Below, piece by piece: positions 37,474-47,580 of a stretch of 64,000 bases of DNA. The notes beneath the pieces were generated by a model. It made no database searches. It saw only the letters and a list, made by a program, of their open reading frames with translations, and was not told the origin of the DNA. The stretch comes from Oscillospiraceae bacterium (lineage in GTDB: Bacteria > Bacillota > Clostridia > Oscillospirales > Acutalibacteraceae). The position numbers and the translations under genes are program-made. The stretch spans positions 141,735 through 205,734 of the forward strand of contig SVQA01000003.1 of NCBI GenBank assembly GCA_015065545.1, in the 5' to 3' direction. Within the stretch, counting starts at the first letter, position 1. Each line of letters starts with the position of its first letter.

Positions 37474-39219
37474 ATGGAACTTAAAAAGAACGATATTATA
37501 GAACTTAATATTCACGCTATTTCCTCCGAGGGTAGCGGTGTTGGCAAAACAGAGGATGGCATTGCTGTGTTTGTGCCGCAGTCTGCGGTGGGCGATAAGC
37601 TTAAAGTTAAGATTTTAAAAGTAAAGAAGGCCCATGCCTTCGGCAAGATTGAGAAAATTATAGAACCTTCCGATGATAGAATTGAATCGGTTTGTTCAGT
37701 TTCTCGACTTTGCGGAGGCTGTGTGTATAATCATATATCCTACGAAGCGGAGCTTTCTGCCAAGGAAAAGCGAGTGGCCGATGCAATAAGCAGAATAGGT
37801 GGAATTGATACAAAAGTTAATTCGATCGTAGGAGCACCCAATGAGAGCCGCTATCGCAACAAAGCTCAGATTCCCGTAGGCATTAACTCAGAGGGAAAGG
37901 CTGTTATGGGATTTTATTCCCGACACAGCCATCGAATTGTTGACAGTATGGATTGTGCTCTTCAGCCTGAAGTGTTTTTGAAGATAGCATCCCTTGTTCG
38001 TGATTTTGTAGATAAGAACCATATCTCTGTTTATAACGAAGAAGAACATAGGGGGCTCTTCCGCCACTTATATATCCGTTATGGCGAGGCAACCGACGAG
38101 CTTATGATTTGTATTGTCATTAACGGCAAGAAGCTTCCTCTTGAAGCTGAACTTGTAAAGCTCTTGATTTCATCTGTACCGAATATAAAAAGCATAATTA
38201 TTAATTCTAACAAAGAAAAAACCAATGTAATAGTCGGTAAAGAATTCCGCACAATTTTTGGCAATGACTATATTGAGGATATTCTCTGCGGTCTTAAATT
38301 CCGAATTTCGCCCCAGTCCTTTTATCAGGTTAATCGTACACAGGCAGAACGCCTTTACAGTATAGCAGGGGAGTATGCGGAGCTTAAAAGCACCGATACT
38401 CTTATAGATCTCTACTGTGGTACGGGCACAATAGGGCTTTCTCTTGCAAGCAAATGCAAGAGCCTTATAGGTGTGGAGATTGTTCCGGAAGCAATTGAGA
38501 ATGCAAAGGATAATGCAGAGCGAAATAGTATTACAAATGCCCGTTTTATCTGCGGTGATGCCGCAAAAGCTGCCAAGGATTTAAAGAATGAAGGTATTAC
38601 TCCTGATGTGGTTATTATCGACCCGCCAAGAAAGGGTTGCGAAAGCACACTCATACACACTATAAAGGAAATGAATCCGCAGAGAGTTGTGTATGTTTCC
38701 TGTGACCCTGCAACACTTGCCCGCGACCTTAAAATATTTGATGAACTTGGCTATAAAACTCTGGAAGTAACTCCTGTTGATATGTTCCCGCGAACTGCTC
38801 ATGTGGAAACGGTAGCATTATTAAGTCGGAAAATCAACGTGCACAAAATGAATTTGAATTCTTCTCCGTTTGAAATGATAAAGAGTGGAGAGAAAACTAT
38901 CGAACTTCGTTTGTTTGATGAAAAGCGTCAGCAGGTAAAAGTGGGCGACAAGATTGTTTTTACTAACAATACAACCGGAGAAACACTTCATAGCACAGTT
39001 GTAAAATTGCATAGGTTTGATAATTTTGATGAATTGTATAAAGCATTGCCTTTGTTGAAATGTGGTTACACGACCGACAATATTGATACGGCAACACCTG
39101 CCGATATGGAACAATACTATTCTGTTGAAGAACAGAAAAAATATGGTGTTGTTGGCATCGAACTTTTCCGACCTAAACAAATCACAGACGAATCAGTTGC
39201 AAAACTTACGAGGAATTAA
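37474..39219 (+). CDS. rlmD: RlmD/TrmA-family 23S rRNA (uracil-C5) methyltransferase fused to a C-terminal ASCH domain
   Basis: TRAM-like N-terminus; CGGCVYNHISYEAELSAKE; DLYCGTGTIGLSLA; DPPRKGCE; VYVSCDPATLARDL; then MNLNSSPFEMIKSGEKTIELRLFDEKRQQVKVGDKIVF (ASCH, from ~38848). Confidence 0.9.
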   Translation: MELKKNDIIELNIHAISSEGSGVGKTEDGIAVFVPQSAVGDKLKVKILKVKKAHAFGKIEKIIEPSDDRIESVCSVSRLCGGCVYNHISYEAELSAKEKRVADAISRIGGIDTKVNSIVGAPNESRYRNKAQIPVGINSEGKAVMGFYSRHSHRIVDSMDCALQPEVFLKIASLVRDFVDKNHISVYNEEEHRGLFRHLYIRYGEATDELMICIVINGKKLPLEAELVKLLISSVPNIKSIIINSNKEKTNVIVGKEFRTIFGNDYIEDILCGLKFRISPQSFYQVNRTQAERLYSIAGEYAELKSTDTLIDLYCGTGTIGLSLASKCKSLIGVEIVPEAIENAKDNAERNSITNARFICGDAAKAAKDLKNEGITPDVVIIDPPRKGCESTLIHTIKEMNPQRVVYVSCDPATLARDLKIFDELGYKTLEVTPVDMFPRTAHVETVALLSRKINVHKMNLNSSPFEMIKSGEKTIELRLFDEKRQQVKVGDKIVFTNNTTGETLHSTVVKLHRFDNFDELYKALPLLKCGYTTDNIDTATPADMEQYYSVEEQKKYGVVGIELFRPKQITDESVAKLTRN

Positions 39220-39222
39220 TAC

Positions 39223-39723
39223 ATGAAACTGACATTTAGAAAAGCAACAGACAAGGATTTGAACGAGATTTTACTCCTTTACAAATCTGTCGTAAAAAAT
39301 ATGATTGAAAGCGGTATCAATCAATGGAGCGACGAGTATCCGAATAAGGAAGTCCTCTCACAAGATATTGCAAATAACGAACTTATACTCGCAATAGACG
39401 AAGTCAAAATAATTGGTGCTTTTGTTATGAATGAATTTGCCGACGAGGATTACTACAAGGCAGCTTGGCAATATCCTGATCTCAGGTGGTGTGTTATTCA
39501 TCGTTTGTGTGTATCGCCTTCCTGTCATCGACAGGGTATTGCAGTAAGAATGATGGAATATGCTGAGAGAAAGGCAAGAAAAGAGGGGTTTGAGAGCATT
39601 CACCTTGATACCTTCTCCGGTAATCCGAAGGCACTATCGCTATATCATAAGATAGGTTTTACGGATGTAGGTGAGGCTTTCTGGGCTCGTGGCAGATTTG
39701 TAATTATGGAGAAAAAACTGTAA
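39223..39723 (+). CDS. GNAT family N-acetyltransferase
   Basis: VIHRLCVSPSCHRQGIAVRMMEYAERKARKEGFESIHLDTFSGNPKALSLYHKIGFTDVGE. Confidence 0.9.
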   Translation: MKLTFRKATDKDLNEILLLYKSVVKNMIESGINQWSDEYPNKEVLSQDIANNELILAIDEVKIIGAFVMNEFADEDYYKAAWQYPDLRWCVIHRLCVSPSCHRQGIAVRMMEYAERKARKEGFESIHLDTFSGNPKALSLYHKIGFTDVGEAFWARGRFVIMEKKL

Positions 39724-39749
39724 ACCCTAATAAGAGGAAGGGTGATTGA

Positions 39750-40055
39750 GTGAATACTTTTGAGAAAATATATGAAGTTGTGAGAAAAATACCATACGGC
39801 AAGGTTGCAACCTACGGACAGATAGCGCTTCTTGCAGGCAATCCTCATTGGTCGCAGGTAGTAGGCTATGCACTTCATTCCAATCCTGACCCTGATGGAA
39901 TTCCCTGCTATCGTGTTGTAAATCGCTTTGGAGCTTTATCCTCTGCTTTTGCTTTTGGCGGAATTAATCGTCAGCAGGAGCTTTTAGAGGCAGAGGGAAT
40001 AGCAGTTAAGGACGGTAAGGTAGATCTTAAGGAATACCTTTGGGACGGAACATAA
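39750..40055 (+). CDS. MGMT-family / alkyltransferase-like protein
   Basis: FEKIYEVVRKIPYGKVATYGQIALLAGNPHWSQVVGYALHSNPDPDGIPCYRVVNRFG. Confidence 0.88.
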   Translation: MNTFEKIYEVVRKIPYGKVATYGQIALLAGNPHWSQVVGYALHSNPDPDGIPCYRVVNRFGALSSAFAFGGINRQQELLEAEGIAVKDGKVDLKEYLWDGT

Positions 40056-40066
40056 TACTTTGTAAT

Positions 40067-40097
40067 TAAGCATCGCTTCGGCGGTGCTCTTTTTTTA
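40067..40097 (+). terminator. Probable rho-independent terminator
   Basis: agcatcgcttcggcggtgctcttttttt. Confidence 0.75.
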
Positions 40098-40158
40098 ACA
40101 CATACACATTTATGAGCATAAAATACACCGAGAATATATTAAAATTAGGGTGTTATTT

Positions 40159-41028
40159 ATGAATTCAGGTTACGGAGCGTTTGCAATTATCGGCGGAGAT
40201 AAGCGACAGCTTTTTTGTGCAAGATCCCTTTCGGACGACGGCTATGCAGTTACTCTTGGAGGATTTGACAGTATTGCAGAAATGAAGAATATTGAGCTTA
40301 CAACTCCCTTTGAAGCTGCACTTATGAGTGATACAATTATTCTGCCTTTGCCTTGCTTAAATAGCAAAGGTCAGATTCCGGATCCTTTTTCAAAAGATAA
40401 TATATCTCTGACAGATGACCTTATTACCGCTATGAAGGGTAAGAGGATTTTCTGCGGTATGCAAACCAGACTTTCGGAATACTGTCCAAAACTCACAGGC
40501 AGGGTATTTGATTATTACGAGAGAGAAGAATTTGCAGTTTATAATGCACAGGCAACAGCCGAAGGGGCTTTGGAGGTTGCCATGCAGACCTTCGAGGGCA
40601 CCATACACGGTTCAGAATGTCTTGTCTGTGGCTATGGAAGAATAGGCAAGGTGCTTACCTCGATGCTTCGTTCTCTCGGGGCAAAGGTAACGGTAAGTGC
40701 AAGAAAGCCTTCTGACCTTGCATGGATAGAGCTTGCAGGAGCAAAGGCAGTCAGAACAGACGAGCTTTATAAACTCGGTGAATTCAATATTATTTTCAAT
40801 ACTGTTCCTGCAAAAATCTTTACTCCCATACTTCTTGCTAAAATTGCAATGAACGCAGTAGTTATAGACCTCGCTTCCGGTGAGGGCGGAGTGGATAAAT
40901 ATGCCGCAGAGCGTATGGGTATAACTCATATCCATGCCTTATCTTTGCCCGGTAAAGCAGCTCCGAAAACCGCTGGAGAAATTATTAAGAATACTATATA
41001 TCACATTCTTGAGGAGGATGACAGGTGA
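40159..41028 (+). CDS. dpaA: Dipicolinate synthase subunit A
   Basis: AIIGGDKRQLFCARSLSDDGYAV...GYGRIGKVLTSMLRSLGAKVTVSARKPSDLAW; followed by dpaB. Confidence 0.93.
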   Translation: MNSGYGAFAIIGGDKRQLFCARSLSDDGYAVTLGGFDSIAEMKNIELTTPFEAALMSDTIILPLPCLNSKGQIPDPFSKDNISLTDDLITAMKGKRIFCGMQTRLSEYCPKLTGRVFDYYEREEFAVYNAQATAEGALEVAMQTFEGTIHGSECLVCGYGRIGKVLTSMLRSLGAKVTVSARKPSDLAWIELAGAKAVRTDELYKLGEFNIIFNTVPAKIFTPILLAKIAMNAVVIDLASGEGGVDKYAAERMGITHIHALSLPGKAAPKTAGEIIKNTIYHILEEDDR

Positions 41029-41603
41029 CAGATAAGACCGTAGGGTATGCAATTTGCGGCTCATTCTGTACCTTCTCGAAAACAATTCCCCAGATAAAGA
41101 AATTGGTGGATAGTGGGGTAAGAGTTCTGCCTATTATGTCCCAGAATGCATACTCCACAGATACCCGTTTTGCAAAAGCCGAGGAATTTATTTCGGAAGT
41201 AGAGCGAATTACCGGAGAGAAAATAATCAATACTATTTCCGGTGCAGAGCCTATAGGACCCAAAAAGATGTGCGATTTGATTATTGTTGCTCCCTGTACA
41301 GGCAATACCCTTGCAAAACTTGCAAACGGTGTAACCGATACAGCGGTAACGATGGCACTCAAATCTCATTTGCGAATAAAAAGACCCGTACTTCTGTGCA
41401 TAGCAACTAATGATGGCTTGGGAGCTTCAGCACAGAATATCGGTAGACTTATAAATACCAAGAACATCTACTTTGTACCATTCTCACAGGATGACCCCCA
41501 TAATAAACCAAATTCACTCGTGTCTGATTTTGAGCTTATTTATCCTTGTGCAGAGAAGGCTTTAAAAAATATACAGTATCAACCTGTTATTAAAGGCAGT
41601 TAA
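41025..41603 (+). CDS. dpaB: Dipicolinate synthase subunit B (flavoprotein)
   Basis: VGYAICGSFCTFSKTIPQIKKLVDSGVRVLPIMSQNAYSTDTRFAKAEEF...IVAPCTGNTLAKLANGVTDTAVTMA; GTG start overlapping dpaA. Confidence 0.94.
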   Translation: MTDKTVGYAICGSFCTFSKTIPQIKKLVDSGVRVLPIMSQNAYSTDTRFAKAEEFISEVERITGEKIINTISGAEPIGPKKMCDLIIVAPCTGNTLAKLANGVTDTAVTMALKSHLRIKRPVLLCIATNDGLGASAQNIGRLINTKNIYFVPFSQDDPHNKPNSLVSDFELIYPCAEKALKNIQYQPVIKGS

Positions 41604-41605
41604 AC

Positions 41606-41640
41606 GTTCGGGCGTCGTACCTCGACGCCCTTTTGCTTTT
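41606..41640 (+). terminator. Rho-independent terminator
   Basis: gggcgtcgtacctcgacgcccttttgcttttt. Confidence 0.88.
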
Positions 41641-41709
41641 TGTAATTAGGTTGCAAAAAGAAGCAAGCTGTGTTAATATTAAAATAGATTTTAAAATGAG
41701 GTGGATTTT

Positions 41710-42219
41710 ATGAAATACTGTTCCTCTTGCAAAAGTATCATCAAAGAAGATACAGATAAATGTAGTGTGTGTAAGCGAACTGTCGAGAAAATTTATGACG
41801 AAGCAACTGTAACAGTTGCTGAGGTTAAAGGTGTTTCCATATCTGTGCTTGAGCCTGCACTCAAGGATGTGGGTATTCCTTGCAGATTTGAAAAAAGAGA
41901 CGGCAGTGTTTACAACGATTATAATGTAAAGGTTTCTGCAGAGAGTAATTTCAAAGTATTGGTTCCTTTTGAAATGTACAATAAAGCCTTTGATGTATGT
42001 GAAGGCTTCGGCTTTGTAAACGAAGAAGACAGACTCGTTTCAAATGACGAAAATGAAGATACCGATAACCGAAGCTATAACGAAAAATTCGAGGCAGGTA
42101 CAGGCGTTAAGCATCGCACGTGGCAAATGGCAGGTATAGTTGCTTTTGTTATTATTGCTTGCCTTGTTATCTGGGGTGTTGATTTTGTTGCTCAGTGGAT
42201 AAAAGAGCTGTTAAGCTGA
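41710..42219 (+). CDS. Zinc-ribbon membrane-anchored protein of unknown function
   Basis: MKYCSSCKSIIKEDTDKCSVCKRTVE zinc ribbon; one C-terminal TM (MAGIVAFVIIACLVIWGVDFV). Confidence 0.75.
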   Translation: MKYCSSCKSIIKEDTDKCSVCKRTVEKIYDEATVTVAEVKGVSISVLEPALKDVGIPCRFEKRDGSVYNDYNVKVSAESNFKVLVPFEMYNKAFDVCEGFGFVNEEDRLVSNDENEDTDNRSYNEKFEAGTGVKHRTWQMAGIVAFVIIACLVIWGVDFVAQWIKELLS

Positions 42220-42236
42220 TAAGTCAGGTGATTTTA

Positions 42237-42941
42237 ATGGAGAAAAAATCTTTTGTAACAGCCATAATCGTTGCCGCAGGTAATTCTACCCGAATGGGTA
42301 CGATAACCAGCAAGCAGTTTATTCCTCTTCTGGGTAAACCTGCAATCAGTTATACCTTTAATGCTTTTGAAGAAGCAGAGAGTATCGATGAGGTTGTGGT
42401 TGTATGCCGCGAATGTGATCTTCAGCAGATAAAAGATATCGCAAAAGAAGGGGGTTGCAAGAAAGTCACAAGCTTTGTTTTTGGAGGTGCAACCCGAAGC
42501 GAGAGTGTTAAAGCGGGTATTCGTGCCGCAAGCGAAAAGACTACTCATTTTGCAATCCACGATGGTGCAAGAGCTTTGATTTTACCTTCTAATGTCGATA
42601 AAGTTGTTTCTGTGGCTCTTAAAATTAAAGCGGCGGCACTTGGTGTACCTGTTACCGATACTGTCAAAGTAGTAGATGAAGATGGCTATATTATATCAAC
42701 ACCCATTCGTTCAACCCTTCGCGGTGCACAGACACCTCAGGTTTTTGAGAAAGAGCTCTATCTTTCTGCTCTCAAAGTTTGTGAGGGAGAGGATTTCACC
42801 GACGATTGTGCATTGGTTGAAAAAGTTGGTGCAAAGATTAAAATTGTTGATGGCGATTATACTAATATAAAGCTTACAACTTTGCAGGATGTTCCTCTTG
42901 CAGAGGGTATTCTTAAAAGACGAGAGAAAGAGGAAGGATAA
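42237..42941 (+). CDS. ispD: 2-C-methyl-D-erythritol 4-phosphate cytidylyltransferase
   Basis: VTAIIVAAGNSTRMGTITSKQFIPLLGKPAISYT...HDGARALILPSNVD...RGAQTPQVF...TDDCALVE; adjacent to ispF. Confidence 0.95.
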   Translation: MEKKSFVTAIIVAAGNSTRMGTITSKQFIPLLGKPAISYTFNAFEEAESIDEVVVVCRECDLQQIKDIAKEGGCKKVTSFVFGGATRSESVKAGIRAASEKTTHFAIHDGARALILPSNVDKVVSVALKIKAAALGVPVTDTVKVVDEDGYIISTPIRSTLRGAQTPQVFEKELYLSALKVCEGEDFTDDCALVEKVGAKIKIVDGDYTNIKLTTLQDVPLAEGILKRREKEEG

Positions 42942-43421
42942 ATGTTCAGAATCGGTCATGGTTACGATGTACATAAATTGGTTGAAGACAGAGAGCTTAT
43001 TCTGGGTGGAGTAAATATCCCCTTCGAAAAAGGTCTTCTCGGTCACAGCGATGCAGATGTGCTTATCCACGCGATAATGGATGCAATTCTTGGTGCGGCG
43101 GCACTTGGCGATATCGGTGGGCTTTTCCCTGATACCGACCCTGTCTTCAAGGGAGCAGACAGTATGCTCCTTTTTAAAGAGGTTATCAGAGTTGTTTCCG
43201 AAAAAGGCTATAAGGTAGGTAATATCGACGCAACTCTTATTGCACAAAGACCTAAGATTAAACCTTATCTTTTGGAAATGCGTCAGAATATAGCATTGTG
43301 TTGCGGTGTTAATATTGAAGCTGTTAATGTTAAAGCAACAACCGAAGAGCATTTGGGCTTTACAGGCAGCGGAGAGGGAATGTCAGCCCACGCTGTTTGC
43401 ATACTCATAAAAGAAAACTGA
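42942..43421 (+). CDS. ispF: 2-C-methyl-D-erythritol 2,4-cyclodiphosphate synthase
   Basis: [64 protein letters not shown]. Confidence 0.97.
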   Translation: MFRIGHGYDVHKLVEDRELILGGVNIPFEKGLLGHSDADVLIHAIMDAILGAAALGDIGGLFPDTDPVFKGADSMLLFKEVIRVVSEKGYKVGNIDATLIAQRPKIKPYLLEMRQNIALCCGVNIEAVNVKATTEEHLGFTGSGEGMSAHAVCILIKEN

Positions 43422-43470
43422 ATTTAATCTGTGAATAACTTAGGCACTTTTTTCATATTTATTTGTAAAT

Positions 43471-44649
43471 ATGAAAGAGGTGCTTTTTGTGTATAAACTT
43501 AAAGGTAAACGAATTCTGTCTTTATGTCTTGCTTTTATTTTTACTGTTTTCACTTTTTCTTTTAATGTGTCTGTGTCTGCTTTGTCAGCAGAGGAGATAA
43601 CAGCACCCTCTGCCGTGCTTATTGAACCTACAACTAAAAAGGTTCTCTTCGAAAAAAATCCTCACGACAGCCGTGCCTGTGCATCTATTACAAAGGTTAT
43701 GACACTTATACTTGTTTTCGAGGCAATCGAAGATGGAAAAATAAACTATGAGGATATTGTAACAACCTCGGCTCATGCTTCCTCAATGGGCGGCTCGGAT
43801 ATATGGCTGGAGCCGGGAGAAGAAATGTCGGTTTACGATATGATAAAAGCTGTAGTTGTAGCCTCGGCAAATGATGCGGCGGTAGCTTTGGCAGAGCTTG
43901 TAAGCGGTAGCGAAGATGCATTTGTAGAGAAGATGAACGAGAGAGCTAAGGAGCTCGGAATGAATAATACTGTATTTAAAAACTGTAACGGTCTTGACGA
44001 AGAAGGTCATTTGACAACTGCTTATGATGTGGCTCTTATGTCAGCAGAGCTTATAAAACACGAAAAAATATTTGAATTCAGCTCAATATGGCTTGATTAC
44101 CTTCGTGATGGCGAAACGCAGATAGTAAACACAAATAAGCTCTTAAAGTCCTACTCGGGCATCACTGGTCTTAAAACAGGTACCACGGGGCAGGCAGGCA
44201 GCTGTATGTCAGCTACAGCTACCCGAAACGGACTCTCGCTTGTTGCGGTAGTTCTCGGTTGCGACACGGGTACAGCACGATTTTCCGATGCGGCAAAGCT
44301 TCTTGATTTTGGGTTTGCAAATTATAAGATTGAAAGTATAGTCACACCGGAGAACCTTCCTGAAAAATTAAAGGTTAAAAAAGGTATGCTGTCAGAGGTT
44401 GAGCTCGCTTGTGATGTTAAACCGGAGGTGTTACTGCCAAAGGGTAACTCAAAGGGACTTACTGCTGATTTTGAAATTAAAGATGAGCTTGAAGCTCCTG
44501 TTGTAAAAGGGGAGGTGGTAGGAAATCTTACCTATACCTACGATTCAGAGGTTGTAGCTCGCTATAATATTGTTACCAAAAACGAGATACAGCCTATGTC
44601 CTTTGGTGCAATATGGAAGCTTTTGTGGCAAAAAATGATTTCCTTGTGA
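43471..44649 (+). CDS. dacF: D-alanyl-D-alanine carboxypeptidase (DacF/PBP5 family)
   Basis: SITKVMTLILVFEAIEDGKI (SxxK), SANDAAVALAEL (SxN), LKTGTTGQAGSC (KTG). Confidence 0.92.
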   Translation: MKEVLFVYKLKGKRILSLCLAFIFTVFTFSFNVSVSALSAEEITAPSAVLIEPTTKKVLFEKNPHDSRACASITKVMTLILVFEAIEDGKINYEDIVTTSAHASSMGGSDIWLEPGEEMSVYDMIKAVVVASANDAAVALAELVSGSEDAFVEKMNERAKELGMNNTVFKNCNGLDEEGHLTTAYDVALMSAELIKHEKIFEFSSIWLDYLRDGETQIVNTNKLLKSYSGITGLKTGTTGQAGSCMSATATRNGLSLVAVVLGCDTGTARFSDAAKLLDFGFANYKIESIVTPENLPEKLKVKKGMLSEVELACDVKPEVLLPKGNSKGLTADFEIKDELEAPVVKGEVVGNLTYTYDSEVVARYNIVTKNEIQPMSFGAIWKLLWQKMISL

Positions 44650-44769
44650 GAATTTATAAAAAAATTAGTGAAAATGTAAAATCCTTCTTGCATTATGCTG
44701 TTTAGTATAGTATAATATCGTTAACTAAATCTGTGCGGCTGTCCGCACATTGACATTGGAGGATTTACA

Positions 44770-46107
44770 ATGCCCACAATTCTTTCTGACAAACACGTGC
44801 AAAGCTTTATTTCTCAGGATGAGCTTACAGCCATAGCTCCTCAGGTTAAAGCTGCACACGAAGCTCTGCACACAGGCACAGGTCTGGGCAACGACTTTAT
44901 CGGTTGGCTCACTCTGCCCACTGATTACGATAAAGAAGAGTTTGCTCGTATCAAGGCTGCAGCCGAGCGTATCAAGAGTAACACAGATGTATTTATTGTT
45001 ATCGGTATCGGCGGCTCCTATCTTGGTGCTCGTGCTGCTATCGAGTTTTTAACATCACCTAATTACAATGCTCTTGCCAAGGACACTCCTCAGATCTACT
45101 ACGCAGGTAACAGCATCAGCTCTACTGCTCTTGCTGAACTCATTGAGCTGTGTGAGGGCAAGGACGTTTCCATCAATATGATTTCAAAGTCAGGTACAAC
45201 CACAGAGCCCGCCATTGCTTTCAGAGTTCTTCGTGAACTTCTTGAGAACAAATACGGCAAAGAGGGTGCTAAGGAGCGTATCTACTGCACAACTGATAAA
45301 GCAAAGGGGACATTAAAGCAGCTTGCTGACCGTGAAGGCTACGAGACCTTTGTTGTTCCCGATGATGTAGGCGGCAGATTCTCTGTTCTTACAGCAGTTG
45401 GTCTTCTTCCCATTGCTGTTGCAGGCGCAGATATCGATGCTCTTATGCAGGGTGCTCAAAAGGCTCAGGCTGACTTTGATAATGCGGATGTATGCACAAA
45501 TGACTGCTACAAGTACGCAGCACTTCGTAACTGCCTCTATCGCAAAGGTAAGACTACCGAGGTTCTCGTATCTTACGAGCCTGCATTCACAATGATGTCT
45601 GAGTGGTTCAAGCAGCTTTACGGTGAAAGCGAAGGTAAGGACAACAAGGGTATTTTCCCTGCAAGCGTTGTTTTCTCTACCGACCTTCACTCTATGGGTC
45701 AGTACATCCAGGACGGCAGAAGAGATCTCTTCGAAACTGTTGTTCTTTTTGACAAATGCAAAAGGGAGATTACAATCGGCACAGACCCCGAGAACGTAGA
45801 TGGACTCAACTTCCTCTGTGGCAAGACAATGGACTTCGTTAACAGAAAAGCTTTCGAAGGCACAGTTCTTGCACACAACGACGGCGGAGTTCCCAATATT
45901 GTCCTCAATGTTGCAGAGATGACAGAGAAAGAGCTTGGCTATCTCATTTATTTCTTTGAGAAGGCTTGTGCTATCTCCGGTTATCTCTTGGGTGTAAATC
46001 CCTTTAACCAGCCCGGCGTAGAGAGCTACAAGAAAAATATGTTTGCTCTCCTTGGTAAGCCCGGATATGAGCAGGAAAAAGCAGCCTTGGAAGCAAGACT
46101 GGTATAA
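44770..46107 (+). CDS. pgi: Glucose-6-phosphate isomerase
   Basis: [85 protein letters not shown]. Confidence 0.97.
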   Translation: MPTILSDKHVQSFISQDELTAIAPQVKAAHEALHTGTGLGNDFIGWLTLPTDYDKEEFARIKAAAERIKSNTDVFIVIGIGGSYLGARAAIEFLTSPNYNALAKDTPQIYYAGNSISSTALAELIELCEGKDVSINMISKSGTTTEPAIAFRVLRELLENKYGKEGAKERIYCTTDKAKGTLKQLADREGYETFVVPDDVGGRFSVLTAVGLLPIAVAGADIDALMQGAQKAQADFDNADVCTNDCYKYAALRNCLYRKGKTTEVLVSYEPAFTMMSEWFKQLYGESEGKDNKGIFPASVVFSTDLHSMGQYIQDGRRDLFETVVLFDKCKREITIGTDPENVDGLNFLCGKTMDFVNRKAFEGTVLAHNDGGVPNIVLNVAEMTEKELGYLIYFFEKACAISGYLLGVNPFNQPGVESYKKNMFALLGKPGYEQEKAALEARLV

Positions 46108-46129
46108 AAACATTACGGAGGTAAAACTT

Positions 46130-46546
46130 ATGGTAACACTTATCATTGGCAAAAAAGGAACCGGCAAAACAAAGAAACTCATCGCTTTGGCTAACGAAAC
46201 TGCAGCAGCTTCAACCGGCAACGTTGTAGTTATTGAGAAGGGCTCAAAGCTTACTTACGATATTACTCACAAGGCTCGTCTTATTGATTCCGATCAGTAT
46301 GCTATCACAGGCTACGATATGCTCTTCGGTTTCCTTTCCGGCATTTGTGCAGGCAACTATGATGTAACAGACATCCTTGTTGACTCCACATTCAAGATTT
46401 GTTCCGAAGCAATCGAGGGTCTTGAGGAGTTTATCCTTAAGGTTAATAAGCTCGCAGAGGGTGCAGAAACAAAGATTACATTCCTTATTTCTGCAGCAGA
46501 GGCAGATCTTCCCGAGGGTATCAAGGCTGTTTGCCAGGAGATCTGA
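46130..46546 (+). CDS. Small P-loop protein of unknown function
   Basis: MVTLIIGKKGTGKTKKLIALANETAAAS (Walker A); RBS cggaggt upstream. Confidence 0.75.
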   Translation: MVTLIIGKKGTGKTKKLIALANETAAASTGNVVVIEKGSKLTYDITHKARLIDSDQYAITGYDMLFGFLSGICAGNYDVTDILVDSTFKICSEAIEGLEEFILKVNKLAEGAETKITFLISAAEADLPEGIKAVCQEI

Positions 46547-46567
46547 TTTTAAATTTAATACATAAAC

Positions 46568-46602
46568 TCAAATGCCGCAGGTTTTTCTGCGGCATTTTTC
46601 TG
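46568..46602 (+). terminator. Rho-independent terminator
   Basis: aaatgccgcaggtttttctgcggcatttttctg. Confidence 0.88.
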
Positions 46603-46783
46603 CATTTCGTGCCTTCTTTTAAGACAAATACAATATATATGTGCGATTTGTTGCAGATTATATAACTTAAACCTGAGTAATTTAGCTAATTATCGGCAAA
46701 TTCTATATTGACAAACGAGCTCTCGCAGGATATAATATTAAACGATGTTTTAATATGCGTCATTGTGTTTTCAGAGGTGTTAT

Positions 46784-47278
46784 ATGGTACTTGACCTTAA
46801 AGAAGTTTTCGAACGCGACGGAGCTGCTAAGACAGTCAGCTTCGAACTGGCAATTAGCGATATCGAAATTGATGGGGGTCATCCCTTTAGCTCTCCCGTG
46901 CAGGTGACTGCAACAGCTTCCAATAAGACAGGAATTGTCCGTCTTAATATCGATGCAGATTTTGAGTATACCCGTCCTTGCGACAGATGTATGAAAGAAC
47001 TTGTGACCGATATGTGCTACTCTTTTGAGCACAGGCTTATTGCTTCTCTTTGCGGAGACGATGATGGTGATTATATTGAAACACCAGATTATACTCTTGA
47101 ACTTGACGAGCTGGTTATAAGTGATATTTTGCTTGAGCTTCCCTTGAAGTTTCTTTGCAAAGATGATTGCAAAGGTCTGTGCTTTAAATGCGGTGCAGAT
47201 TTAAATACTTCTGCTTGCTCCTGCGATACTCGTGTTATTGACCCGCGACTTGAGGCTTTAAGACAGCTACTTGATTAA
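46784..47278 (+). CDS. YceD/DUF177 family protein
   Basis: Upstream of rpmF; RPCDRCMKELVTDMCYSFEHRLI...DELVISDILLELPLKFLCKDDCKGLCFKCGADLN. Confidence 0.9.
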   Translation: MVLDLKEVFERDGAAKTVSFELAISDIEIDGGHPFSSPVQVTATASNKTGIVRLNIDADFEYTRPCDRCMKELVTDMCYSFEHRLIASLCGDDDGDYIETPDYTLELDELVISDILLELPLKFLCKDDCKGLCFKCGADLNTSACSCDTRVIDPRLEALRQLLD

Positions 47279-47304
47279 CATTAACATAAGGAGGACTGTA
47301 AAAA

Positions 47305-47487
47305 ATGGCAGTACCAAAGAACAAACATTCACAGGCAAGAAGAGATAAAAGACGTTCAAACGTATGGAAGTTGGACGCTCCCGCTCTGAGCACATGCCCC
47401 AACTGCGGCGAGTTTAAAGCTCCCCACAAGGTATGCGCTAACTGCGGCATGTACAACGGCAGACAGGTTATTGCTAAAGAGGACTAA
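47305..47487 (+). CDS. rpmF: 50S ribosomal protein L32 (zinc-ribbon form)
   Basis: MAVPKNKHSQARRDKRRSNVWKLDAPALSTCPNCGEFKAPHKVCANCGMYNGRQV. Confidence 0.97.
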   Translation: MAVPKNKHSQARRDKRRSNVWKLDAPALSTCPNCGEFKAPHKVCANCGMYNGRQVIAKED

Positions 47488-47580
47488 TTCTTTAGTTTCC
47501 TTTCAGCGCTGTAAGACAAAAGATACAAGGCGGCAGTGTAACTGACCGCCCTTTTGTTTTTTATTAAGGGAGGTGCCAAG

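Noticed and set aside
45313-46221. 302-aa minus-strand ORF
   Set aside because: Antisense to pgi and the start of the P-loop gene, both well supported.
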